Positions 22,021-33,734 of a DNA stretch of 64,000 nucleotides are shown here, piece by piece. The position numbers and the translations under genes were made by a program. This DNA is from Gnetum montanum (lineage: Eukaryota; Streptophyta; Gnetopsida; Gnetales; Gnetaceae), in NCBI GenBank assembly GCA_015680685.1, contig MNCI01026283.1, positions 18,171 through 82,170 on the forward strand, read 5' to 3'. How positions within the stretch are numbered: position 1 is the stretch's first letter; every line of letters begins with the position of its first letter. Under the pieces are notes generated by a model, which was not told the origin of the DNA, did not search any database, and saw only the letters and a list, made by a program, of their open reading frames with translations.

Positions 22021-23618
22021 TTAAACACCACCAAATTTGAACTATGGCATCCCAACTACAAATTTGTCTAAGTGGCAGCACGAGGCCATTTTTTGCAAAT
22101 TTTTCTAAGTGTTGAGACTATGCTCTCCATTACCCTAGAGCATAGTTAGCTCAATAGAGATCGTAGTCAACACAAAGGCAAGTTTTGAAAATTTTTCTAA
22201 GTGTCAAGGAAACTACTACATAATTTTTGAAGTGTTGAGACTATGCTCTCCATTGCCTTAGAGTGTAGTCAGCATGAAGGCCCAGTTTTGCAAATTTTTC
22301 TAAGTGTTGAGACTATGCTCTCCACTACCCTAGAGCATAGTTAAGTGTAGTCAATTGAAAGCTAGTTTCCAAAAGTTTTGATAAGTGCTAGGACTACATT
22401 CATCCCCAATCAAGAGTGAGTTAGCCTACAGTGGAGAGTGTAGTTAGCATATATCCAATGCTTTATAGATTTTTTCTAAGTGTAGGAGTACGCTCTTTCC
22501 CAGTCTAGAGTGTAGTCAGCCAAAATGGCCTCCAGTAGCCTCCACAACATGGCAACATCACTTAGCTTAGCTTCAACTCATCTTTGGCAAGCATAGTTAG
22601 CAAAATGCACCTTTTTGTATCCCCTTTTTGGCCTCAAAATTGTAACTACACTCTACCCCACAGAAGATAGTGGAGAGTGTAGTCCCAAAGCATGGTCTCC
22701 AAACTTGCAATTTTTTAGGTACCTTACAATCCTCTTAGCACACATACATGTATTTAGCAATGTAGTCATAGTCTCTTAGAGTCTAGCAAAGCATGGAAAA
22801 GCAGAACACTGCTAGCCTCAGTGGAAAGTGTAGTTGGGTGATAGTGTAGCCCCAACCATTCCCTTTGCCATGTGGTAGCCATCCAACATTTCATGCTAAA
22901 CCTAGCCCTATAAATATCCCATCCCTCAGCATTTTCAAGGTTGGAAAATTTGAGTATTAGGAAAGATTCAATGTTGGAAAGTTGGAAAAATTTTGAGTTG
23001 ATTGGCATTGGCACCCTAGCAAACCAGAGAGAGGCAAAGTTGCATACCATCCCAGAACACCGCAGCCCATTGCACACCATGATGGCCAACCTAGTAGGCA
23101 TAGATACTATGGTAGAATGTTAGTCTTTATAGCTAGACACCCCTAAGATTGTGACTATGTTGTCCACTATGATTTTTGTACATTGCGTACTTTCTAACCC
23201 CTCTTAGTGTTAACTATGCTCAACCTCATTTGGGGTCGTGTTTTATTTCTCTCTCTCTTTCCTTACCTTTTTAGCATTTCATTTGCATTTTCTACTATTT
23301 CATTGCATAGCCACACCTAAAAATACACTTGGGTGGTGGCCCCCATAGGTTGGCACCCTTATTTTTGCTAAAAAACTTAACTACGCTAGACACCATTAAC
23401 ACCTTTGACACCACACAAACACTTAACATCATTTTGCATTAGCATCGTAGCTAACCACGCTACACCCCTGGTTGCATTTGGTAAGTCCCTATTCAATAAA
23501 TAACATCATTCAAGGAACACTATCTCCACCTCCAGTAGGCCCTCATGTGGACCTAAGATTAGTTTTTGCACCTATGAACCTCTTGGTATCTCAACTACCA
23601 ATGTTTTTAGTCATTATA
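22021..23618 (+). repeat. B1 5' LTR
   Basis: Starts TTAAACACCACC (ancestral TG lost) and ends TCATTATA (ancestral ACA). TATAAATA lies at 22909-22916. The U3 half holds several direct repeats of about 75-120 bp with TTTCTAAGTGTTGAGACT and TATGCTCTCC (starts near 22100, 22225 and 22300). Confidence 0.8.
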
Positions 23619-23623
23619 GTTTT

Positions 23624-23640
23624 TGGTGCTAGAAGGAGGG
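23624..23640 (+). other. Primer-binding site of B1
   Basis: TGGTGCTAGAAGGAGGG lies five bases after the LTR. The same string follows the B2 LTR at 41004. It starts with the TGG expected of a tRNA-CCA match; I cannot name the tRNA with confidence. Confidence 0.65.
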
Positions 23641-24084
23641 CCAAAATCATTTTCCTCTTCAGTCTCCTTTGTAGTTGTCTTGCATGCTCTCTACATTACT
23701 ATTGCTAGCTTTGGGTTAGTGTAGACCTTGACACCCCTATGGACCTATTGTATGCATAGAAATAGTTGGAGCTTAGGCTAGCACATGCATCATCTACTAA
23801 TTGGTTGATGTAGATTGGACCCCATAGTCGGTTCCTTCGGAACCTCACATAATAATAAACATTTCCACAGTTAGCAAAATTCTAGGTGCTTAGTAGAGAT
23901 TGTAGTTAGCTCTTAGTGTAGAGAGCATATTCTCTAGAGTTAGTCATTTTTTTGCAGTTACTAGAGTTAGGCATTTTTTGTCGTAGTCAACAATAGTTAA
24001 CCATTTTCTACAATCGCCAAAGTTAGCCATTTTTTTCACAACCAGCAACCTCTACAATCCTTTCTTATAACTTAATCCACACAT

Positions 24085-27000
24085 ATGAGTTCCAAGAAAC
24101 CTTTAACATTAGCCCTAAGCACACTCACCACCTTGATCATCAAACAAAAAACCAAGATTGACCACCCTACCAATCTTGTTGTGGTAGAGCCAAGGCAATC
24201 CCTTAGGCTATGTGGCCAAGACCAAGAGTATACCACACTAAATGATGAAAAATATAACTTCATATGTATAAAGATCCAACTAGGCCTATTTTTAGACCAC
24301 TTGAACATGGAAGTGAAATAGGGCTATGAGCTTATCCATCAAAATAGATAGGAGTATATCTGCTCCTCAGTCGACTACATCTTGCTTATGGAACCCTACC
24401 ATTGGATACTTGCTCACCTCGTTCGAGAAAATAAGCATGAAGTGGGAATAGACTACGAGGAACCCCTATAGGAAGAGGAAGACAAGTTTAAAGCTCATTT
24501 TGAGCATGAGGACTCCTTCCACACCATCTTCCAGTGGACGAACCTCAGTCTAGCCCTCTCGCAGTCTCATTCACCTATCTTTCTTGAAATAGTCATAGCC
24601 TTGGCATCACTTTCTAGGATAAAGCCTATAGTTGCAACACACTAGATGCAACATACACCTCATGATGTAGTACATCCTATTAACTTTCCATTTGTGACAT
24701 TTTCATAGCTTTCCTAATCATCTCTGCTAGCAACAATCATGCCCGCTCAACCTTACGTTGACATAGTACATGTCTCTCAACCCCAAACAACTTAGGCACC
24801 TTATGTCTTACCTATTTCATCGACACCCTTGGAAATGGTTTATCCCATGCATGCGTGGCTTGCTCTAGTCACTACGCCCATAGCACAACCAATGCAATAA
24901 GTGCCTCACATGGTCCCACAACCTACAACTAGGTCGTGGACCACACAAGCAACCTAGCAAGTAACGTAACTAGTGTAGCCTACTGCAACATCCAAGACCT
25001 AGATTAGGCATTCCAAATGATCCAAACCTTGATAGAAGAAATGAAGAAACTCAAGGTCACCTCCTTTGAAATAGTTAAAGTAGTGGAATTCTACTAGGAT
25101 GACCCCATAAGTCTTACTATTCTACCACTAACTTTTCCAATTGGGATCTCGTTGCCCTAATTCACTAAGTACAATAGTGAAGTGGATCCTAATGCACACC
25201 TAGTGACATTCAAGTATGAGTGCCTAATACTACAAGAATGGCCACAGACCAACGTGTTTTTCCTATATCACTCACCCACAAGGCACTAGACTGGTATCGT
25301 GCATTACCTAGGGGCTCTATCTCCTCTTTGGAGGATCTTTTGAGCTAGTTTGTGATGTGCTTCAAGTACAAATTGAAGCCTGAAACTACCCTAGACCAAT
25401 TAATGTAAATCAAGTAGGGCCACCTAGAGCTTGTACAAAAATTCATCCAATGNCTGAAACTACCCTAGACCAATTAATGCAAATCAATTAGGGCCACCTA
25501 GAGCTTGTACAAAAATTCATCCAATGTTGGAGTGCCTCATTGAATGAAATTTGAGAACCAAGAGCTAAGACACACCTTTTGGCCATCTTTAAGGGTGTAG
25601 TTAATGACTTCATAATGTTAAAGTTGTACTACTTAGGCTCATAGTATCTAAGCCAAGCCTTTTCCTAGACCAAGATAATACAGGATGCAATCAAAGTTAG
25701 TAAGGACCTAGCCTACGTGGCCTACAAAAACTTGCATGCAAGAAAAAACAAGGATAAAGGGAAGTAGAATGCAATTATGACAACTATGGCTAAAGAGGCT
25801 AAAACAACCAACTCAAGGCCAATGGCTAGGCCACCCAAGGTCCTAGCTAATAAAAAAATTGCTAGCCCCATCATCATGGTAACCAACTAGCCCATGTCAC
25901 TAGTGGCCATAGCGCAATTCACTCCAAGGCCTAACTTTAAGTGTAAGAAGCACTCCAAGTACACCTTGTTGGCATCAAAACCTTTAGAACTATTTGAGCA
26001 ACTGCTGAAGGCAAGACATATCTAGTATAAGTAGATGTTCAAAGATGCTTACAAAAAACACAATAGATATTGCAATCTCCTAAGGAATCCCATGTCAATA
26101 GCCCCTAATGAGCCCTTGGTACCAAAACACTTTAGGCTGAATTAGTTCTGCCACTACCACTAGTTGCTTGGTTACAACATTGATTTTTGCATAGCCTTGC
26201 AGGATGACCTCCAAAGAAAGATTGATAGAGGTAAGTTGGTACTTGTAATTGCCAACCTAGTTAGATCTCAAAACCCATCTGTGAGGGTGTACAAGGACCC
26301 TTTGAATGTAAACAATGTAGGCTATGTCATAAATCCCATAAGTGTTAATGACAACCTAGAACTAGTGCAGTAGCCATTCATGGTTTGTGTTTCCTCTAGT
26401 AGTGCAAGGGCATCTGTAGCCCCTCTAGGTTTGAGGTTCCCTTTCATCATCAAAGTACCACCTCAAGAACCTACAACTTTCTTTATGGTTATGGTTCCAT
26501 AGCATGTCATAACAACAATAGTTTAGCCATCCTTTGTCATTAGGATGTCACAATATGTTGACTCCTCATCTATTTGAGTTTGGTAGTGGGCAATGCATCG
26601 ATCCCTTCTTATCCAAGGGCCAATCCTACTAGTAACATTAATAGATCCTCTAGGTGGCAACCTAAGAAGCCCAATGAGTGTCTCGCAAATAGGATGATTA
26701 GGCAACATCAAGAGCAAAGAGTGCTAGATCCACCAAAGCTAGTCCATATATTTGTAGTCCCCATGGCCAAAACAACTAAGGAGGCCACCATCACCAACTT
26801 GCAACCAAGCATAGGGGCCCCTGTGCAAGCTAAGCCAACAAAGCCCAAGTCACCTCCTTGTGAAATTTGCCTCTTAGGGCATATGTAAGTTGTTAAAGCT
26901 AGTAAAAATAAAAATGATGATAAAGACTTCATGGATGCATTAACTGAGGCTAAGCAAGCACTCAAATAGAAGAACACAAGATTGAGCCTCTATGTGCTAA
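24085..27000 (+). pseudogene. B1 gag, decayed
   Basis: Starts MSSKKPLTLALSTLTTLI at 24085. A gag core follows, with KALDWYRALPRGSISSLEDL (about 25290) and CFKYKLKPETTLDQLM, the plant Retrotrans_gag type. A zinc-knuckle-like segment (FCHYH-like, then CIALQDDLQRKIDRGKLVL) lies at 26150-26240. The frame has more than ten stops, most of them TAG or TAA at Gln places. An N at 25453 joins two copies of a stretch of about 75 bp that differ at two or three bases. The C-terminal third (26574-26888) is open. Confidence 0.75.
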
Positions 27001-27029
27001 TCATGACCTCATCTACCCACTATGAAGTG

Positions 27030-27772
27030 CTAATATAGATGTTGGCCTTCGTTCCTATCATGGAGGGCATCCCAGTAGATGAGAATTCCATCCACACTGT
27101 GATGTTGCCTCTTGCACCATAGGAATTGAGCTTCACACCCCTCACATTTTACGATGAGGAAATTAAGGTTAACCTTGAGAAGGGTGAGGTCATAATGGCA
27201 CCCATGTTTATCATCATACGTGTTAGGCAATGCAAGATTTAGAGGATGCACATCGATGATAGGGTAGTAATAAATGTTATTCCATACATGGTCATCAATA
27301 AGTTAGGCCTTATGGACCAAATCAAGCTAATGAAAACCACATTCCTGAAGTCCTTTAGTAGGTTGCATGTCATCGTTAAGGGTATCGTCACAATAGCCTT
27401 CATAGCAAAGGAGCAATTCCCCACCACTGCTAAGTTCATTATCATAGAGGAGATACTAGAATTTAACCTAATATTAGGTAGGCCATGGTTGGCCCAATTA
27501 TGGGTTGTCTCGTCTCCAATCCACCAAGAAATTAACCTTCCATATGAAGGTGGTGAAGCTATCATCCATGGTGATAACACTGCTCCTCCAACTATCAACA
27601 ACATAGGTCAGAGGTTGAATTTCCTAATGACATACCTTTAATAGATAATGAAACACATGAGGCTAACATACTTGAAGAGAAGGTCGAAGCCACTAACCTC
27701 TCAAAGGATGTTCTTTGGGTAGAATTTTCCTTCAATGTAGTGAGCAAGGATTAGGGAGACTACCGAATAGTG
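27030..27772 (+). pseudogene. B1 aspartic protease, decayed
   Basis: Open from 27246 to 27641 with HIDDRVVINVIPY (active-site loop; B2 has VDDGATTNV, so the Gly-Ala is lost), FIIIEEILEFNLILGRPWLAQL and IIHGDN. It ends LWVEFSFNVVS near 27750. It follows gag directly. Function is lost if the loop change is real. Confidence 0.75.
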
Positions 27773-28104
27773 TAATTTAGGCCTTACACGCCTCCTAATC
27801 CACACCAGATTAGGAAGCAACTATGCAACTAAGGTACCCCCTTAGTCTAAAAGTGCATTTGGAACCTACCTTCTATTCACTTCTTTGCACCCTACATCTT
27901 GCTCCCCACTCAAGTTGCATTACTACTATAGCATATTATTTGCATTTAGTTTAATTGCTTAGCTTACTATTTGCATCACCTACGCATTTGATAGCTTAGT
28001 TTACATTTCTACTGGTGTTTCTGTAATGCATTTTCTTTCATGCATAAAAATGTTCAAAATGCATAAAAATCATAAAAAATAAAATTACAAAAATAAGAGG
28101 TAGC
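27773..28104 (+). other. B1 spacer between protease and array 1
   Basis: No coding frame. The same spacer occurs in B0 (21030-21340, other strand) and B2 (44970-45260). Confidence 0.6.
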
Positions 28105-28292
28105 AATAGACAACATGCCATGGCCTTAAACTAGCGATGTGCAGCTTGCCAAGGCCTTAAACTAGCAACGTTGTTACCCAGAATGGCCTTAAACTACCAT
28201 CTTCAATCCCATCATAGTGGCCCAAAATGGCCTTAAACTAGCATTGACCCTCCTGCTATGGCCTTAAACTAGCATGGGGCTCACAATGGCCT
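28105..28292 (+). repeat. B1 array 1 (GGCCTTAAACTAGCA)
   Basis: Five to six imperfect units of about 30-40 bp with CATGGCCTTAAACTAGC. It lies directly after the protease region and before the opposite-strand gene. Confidence 0.75.
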
Positions 28293-28525
28293 AGTCACAC
28301 TATCATTGCATATTCCTAACTCAACACATTGATTCATTATATTATAAGAATAGTAAGCACAGAGCAAATGACCATATAAGAAAAAAAGGTTTACACATTA
28401 CACATTGCATATAGCAAATACATTCATTAGATGTCATGTGAATATCAACACATAGCATGAGCAGCATCATATGGAAAAAAAATAGTAAGAATAGCAAAAA
28501 TTCTTAACAGTAGGGGTACATCTGG

Positions 28526-31500
28526 TCATGCTTGATTGGTGGCACTAGATGGGGGTGGAGGATCTTCTTCCTCCACTATGTCGTTGGGGCCTACAACATC
28601 GTTTGGTACCTACTGCCATAACTACAATGAAAATGTGCAATTAGTACACAAGCTAACTCTAAACATAAAAAAGCATAAAGAAAACTAACCTTAGAGGGTT
28701 CCACATTGGTGAGTTCTAGATGTAACTTTCTAAGGCTAGCCTCCAAGTGTCGAAGGACCTTAGCCTTAGAAAGTTGTGTCTAGTCCTCTTGACCAAAGTC
28801 AATCTTTGCAAGGGTCTTGCCTTTATCCATGAAGGTCTGTGTGGTTGGCTCCATCGAAAAGGTAGTAGAAGAAGCCTCTCTAGAAGGGGTGATAATCTAC
28901 CTCTTAGGAGAGCCACTCAACATTATATGCTATGTAAACAACTCGTACATCTACCTCCCACGCATCACCTTAGGAAACATCTCAAGGTGACTGCATTTCG
29001 GAGACTCCTCCTTATACCATTGTAGGTATGCATCACACTCTTGCTTATACTAGTGCTTGTGATTTTTCTGCATTTGCTCCCACTAATAGACCTTCATATT
29101 GTAGTTTTTCCAATCTTGGTTCTTTTGAGCAAGCAAGTTCATCTGTAGCTGCTACTCAATCAACTCCCATGTGGCCTTGTTATTACCTCTAATAGGTGTC
29201 CAATATCAGACATACTCAATCATAGAGGTATGCCAAGTGCTGTCTCCCTACAATCTAGCCACCAAGAAGTCATATTTGGATTGAAGGTCATTGATCTTCA
29301 TATCCTGGCTAGCCACCCTTTCTCGTAGCTCATGCACACATTTTCATAGGTGCTCATTTAAGCACCTATAGACCCACAATGCCTTCACATGGGAAAGCGC
29401 ACACTTGTTTGATGTCTCATACATATGACAAGATACCTAAATAATTTAAGGAGGGAGGTTAAGAAGGGCATCCACCTTGGCCACCTTGCTTGGATCCCAC
29501 CATAGCTTAGGACTTGTAGGCTTGCAACAATCGATCAATCTTAGCCAAGAACTAAGCATTCAAGTAGTGAGGTAACATAAAGCAAAACAACATTGCATAC
29601 ATACCAAGCTTAGGATTTGCTTATTGCAAGCTATCCACCATGTCTTCAATGACACCTTCGATGAAGGTGAATTTATCTAGCATGTCTACCCATGGCTCAA
29701 TGTAGTAGGTAGACGTGGGACCGTTGATGGGAATATCTGAGGCTATAACATAATGATGCAATTAGCACATAGCTAAAAATTTAAAGATATTAGAGCATAT
29801 AGGTAATAAAAAATGGCAACATAAGTTAGTTACCAGCAAGCCCTTAGGCATGAGTGTAAGGGGCTCATCTAGCTACATACCATCGAACAAGCTATCAAAA
29901 TCACCCCCATCAAGGCGAAGCAACCCCTCTTCCTCAAATTGCTAGAGGATCTCTGTTGCCTTAGGTAGCTCATCTCCATGATCCTCCTCCTCTCTAACTT
30001 GAGGAGACGCTTCTTCTGCTACTGCCTTAGCCACTGCTTTGGTAGCCCTCTCTCCCATCTTTGTGATTAACGCATATCCATACATAAAACATTAGTACAC
30101 ATATGCACGTCATTAGCTAGTTAATAGTATAACATAAAAGAAAAATATAAAATATAAAATATAAAATACAATTAATGCATCTAAGAAATTTACAAATACT
30201 AACCTACAACCTCTAGGTGTAAGCCTTGAAACTTGATGCAGATCCTCTTCCTACCTGGTTTTGTGATCTTGAGGGTAGCCTCCTCCTCAAGTCATCACCT
30301 CTTAATCTTAACCTTAGATGGCCCCACTATCTCTGTGATATAGTGGTCTACCTTGTTTATGTCCCTAGTGCCAACTGGAGGACCCTCACTTTCTCTATTG
30401 CATGAGTAATGTGACTACCCCATGGGACCCTTAGTTGTTATAGGTAATGCCTATCAATCCCCTTTGGGGGATTCTACATGCATGTAGTCATGAACATGTG
30501 CTTAATCCATGGCTTGGAGAGTTGCTCATGATCCTACACAACCCATTGTCTATCATTATGCACAACCAAGAGCTTCATGAACCTTTGCAGGTATCTTGTG
30601 AAGAATGCAAAGTGGATGTGGGACCTTGCCTAGAGGTTAAACCATAGCCTAAAGATCTCTACATGTAGGCTAGTGGTGATATATGTAGCCCAATTAAACC
30701 TCATTCCCTCTAGTAGCATATTTTTCATCACCCGTGCATGCTCCACCCCAAGGATCTTTCCTTGGAAGAGCAACTTTGGAAAGGCATGAGCACGAAAAAG
30801 AGGATAGAGCTCCCATACCTTAGGCACAAGCACATCCTTAATAGGTATGCCCTTGTGAGATTGAGTGGTTCCCAACTAGTTCTCAATCTCTCTTTTGTAG
30901 TCTCCCTCTTTACTAGCCTTATCGACAATCATTAAGCCATCACTAGAGAAGCCAAAGAGGTTGGTAAAGAAGGCCTCACTGAGGTCTAGCACTACTGTCA
31001 TGCTACACACTTGGGTTACAAATTTCATGACATCACTAATGAAGGAGTCAATGGTGATGACCATTTTGGCCACCAGGATACTTAGGCTAAGGGCCAAAAA
31101 TAGGGTCATCAACCTTGCATGCATGAGATGAGTTATCAGTGCATCTAAAGCTTTATGGTACAACCAGTGTTGTGCACCCCCTACATCACCATACTTCATG
31201 ATAAGGGTGGCCTCTGTGCAACTTTTGGTGATCACCATCACCTCAACTAAGGCAATCACCATTGCAATAAAGGAAAATCAATGTCAATGTTAGCATCATG
31301 TGGATGAGGAAAACTGAAAGGTATATATGAGCAACCACATAAGCCAAAACAAGGATATGTACATGATACAAATGGGGTGTGTGATAAGGGTGGTGCTACA
31401 AGCATCTCCCTAGTGGTAATATCACTAATAGCCCACTCCTCATCCAACCAATTGTGAGTCCTACACTNTTAATATCACTAATAGCCCACTCCTCATCTAA

Positions 31501-32218
31501 CCAATTGTGAGTCCTACACTGCTTGTATGCTTTTAGGTATCGAGTGGGGCAAGCCTTTAGATTAGGCCCACCTACTTGATCATAGCTTCCTGAACATTTG
31601 GGCTAGACAAGAACACCTCCAACACATTGTGGGTCAAGGCTAGAGCATCTACCTCATCATGTAGGTCCTTCACATCAACTCTAAACCTAGCATTAATTGC
31701 AAGCTATTATCAATTTAACATGATCTAGTAGCAAAAACACACTACAAAAATTATGAGAGCACTTACCCTTCGACATAATAGATAATTCCAAGTTGGTTCT
31801 AGAATAGGATGTGCACCCATAATGCGATGAAAAGGATGTTATTCTTATTGTAGCAACCAAACCTAGTCATGTGATATATCTTGCATAGGTGCCGAGAGCT
31901 CCTAGGACCTTTTCTAGAACCACTTGCCCCATCACCATTAGTAGTAGGCTCATCTGAGATGAATCTCAGGATGTCCTGGTTAGCCCTAGGTAGCAACATC
32001 TCTGTGATGGTGCTAGCAATATCCATCGCCAGGTGTGACCACATGATCACACTAAATTACTACAACAAGTATTCTAGGAACTCATGAGTCCCTAGTCGAA
32101 ACCACATAACTTGATGGCCCACCTACATATCTAGTGTGGGCATGTTAGGAATGGGTTCGCTCATGTAGCATAGGATGCCCACGAGCTCCATTGTGATTAA
32201 AACAGGCTTTAGTAGCAC
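28526..32218 (-). pseudogene. Antisense multi-exon gene inside B1
   Basis: On the minus strand, protein-like frames alternate with short AT-rich gaps bounded by GT and AG: 31766-31689 (GTAAGT..TAG), 30203-30059 (GTTAGT..AAAG), 29833-29743 (GTAACT..TAG) and 28689-28622 (GTTAGT..TTGTAG); another may start at 29604 (GTATGT). Removing 31766-31689 joins YYVEG to FRVDVKDLHDEVDALALTHN in frame. The first exon resembles an FCP1/NIF-type phosphatase. The middle (30875-30630) resembles plant retroelement extra ORFs (GVEHARVMKNML, FNWATYITTSLH). The last exons are E/Q/K-rich, likely coiled coil, and end EEEDPPPPSSATNQA. Many stops are TAG at likely Gln codons. The gene is dead now. The start is not found; upstream is 32219-33525. 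Confidence 0.5.
31767..32218 (-). pseudogene. FCP1/NIF-like HAD phosphatase segment in the antisense gene
   Basis: The exon reads LITMELVGILCYMSE, then GTHEFLEYLL, FSVIMWSHLAMDI, EMLLPRANQDILRFISD and, further on, NKNNILFIA. This order fits the NIF family: LLVLDLNG-type catalytic loop, RPGVHEFLEYL, VVIWSS and NTLLIDD. The catalytic Asp of DLNG is Glu-Leu-Val here, so it cannot be active. The assignment rests on my reading of family motifs; a profile search would settle it. It may be host sequence captured by the element. Confidence 0.35.
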
Positions 32219-33527
32219 CTTGCAACCACGAAGCAATAAGCAAAGCATTAGTATACATACGTGGATGCAAATTTTAACATTAAATTATTAAAGTAAGTTA
32301 ACAAGTTAACACTATACAACATGCATTAACAAAAAATTCTTAATTTTGGCAATGGACTCTAAGGCCTTGTGGGTATAGGACATCAACCAATCCATTTGAC
32401 ATGCTTAGTACTCACTAGGGTACAACATGTTTTCATAGGCTTAGCATTATATTCTGTAGGTTTAGCATCATGCATAGGTTACAAAATTTTGGCAAATTTT
32501 TTCTAACTCCAAACTATCTTAATGGAGAGCATAGTCCTAAATTACGAAATTTTCTAACTCCCAACTACACTGTCTATAGAGCGTAGTCCTAAAAAAATGA
32601 ACTTTTGGGGTAGACACATTTTGACAAACACTTAATGAAGCAAACATTTTGTTAAACACTTGGTGGTAACTATACTTCTAAGGTGTGTAGAATGTAGCCA
32701 TCATGCGCTACCACTGCACTGCCCTCTACGTGCCATATTAGGCCGTGGTGTTGTGCACCATGCATGTTCCCTACTACATCCTACCACCTGTTATGCTCAC
32801 ACCTGCTTTGCATCATGCCCACACCCTACGCCCATTGCACTATCATGTTCGTCCTACTTGTTGAGCCTTGTCCTCTCCCTCCCCATTGTTGTCACCCTAG
32901 ACATTTGAAAATTGCACATGAAAAAGATAAAAAATAACAATGACACATGGTCATGATCATGGCCCTTATAGCCACACTCCGACCCTTGTGGCTAGGCGGC
33001 AGTGCTTGATGGGGTCCATGTCCCCCACACTTGAGATGCACTATGTGTGCATGATGCCTAGATCCCTCCCCCGCCCCCTCATGGCCCCAAAGGGCCCAAA
33101 TAGAAACCTTTACCCCATGCAAAAAATAAAAGAGATTTCTTTTTCAAAAAAAAAAAAAATATAGGGTAAACCCCTATTGCACCCCTTGTCTTTGCAATAG
33201 GCTACTTCCTAGCTGTTGCTAGAACCCCCCTTTGTGACTACACCACCTACAACCCTAGGCCCTACAATCCCAAGTTGTGCATCATGCACAATAGAAAATA
33301 GGAAAAATAAACATGCACCAAAATCCCATGGCCCAACAAAAAACCCCATCATCCCAAAAACCTTCCCTACTTCCATGACCATAATGGCATGCAACAACAA
33401 CAACAATCACCCTGGTAGGGCACCATGGCAGGGCACAACACAAGACTACACTCCCAAACCCTCACCAAGGACAATGAAAATGACAAAAAATGAACAAAGG
33501 GGAGAGTGTTGTCAGTGTATCTTCATG
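32219..33527. other. Region upstream of the antisense gene, no gene recognised
   Basis: Contains LTR-U3-like phrases (GAGAGCATAGTCC and GCGTAGTCC near 32525-32600), a poly-A run (33149-33161) and CA-rich stretches. It would be the promoter side of the antisense gene, but I see no clear TATA box. The U3-like phrases may be an LTR scrap. Confidence 0.35.
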
Positions 33528-33665
33528 ACCCCCTAGGGTACATTTTTCTATACCATGATGAATTTTGGACTCAATAATGCAAGAGTAACATATTAATGCA
33601 CAATGACATATATCTTTAGTGATTACATGCTAAGCTTGCTCAATGACTACATCAATGACATCAAT
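33528..33665 (+). pseudogene. B1 reverse transcriptase fragment
   Basis: Reads GTFFYTMMNFGLNNARVTY and then DYINDIN, matching the Ty3/gypsy RT blocks G-F-Y-xMPFGLKNA-ATYQ and Y-VDD. YVDD is YIND, so the catalytic pair is broken. Only about 45 codons remain. Upstream RT and downstream RNase H are absent; the next text is the integrase zinc region. Confidence 0.75.
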
Positions 33666-33734
33666 GTATACCTTTTACAAGGTGAGCCTCCGCAACACTT
33701 GACTATTGCCTAAAAGGATGCAATACGTGAATGT

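Noticed and set aside
23472-23708. Open frame of 78 codons across the B1 LTR end and primer-binding site
   Set aside because: It spans the LTR/primer-site border and has no counterpart in B2. It is a chance frame.
33149-33161. Poly-A run as the tail of a processed gene
   Set aside because: No coding frame of matching direction ends before it and no target duplication was seen.
32660-33164. His/Pro/Cys-rich open frames on both strands
   Set aside because: They overlap on opposite strands, come from CA-rich low-complexity text, and match no motif.
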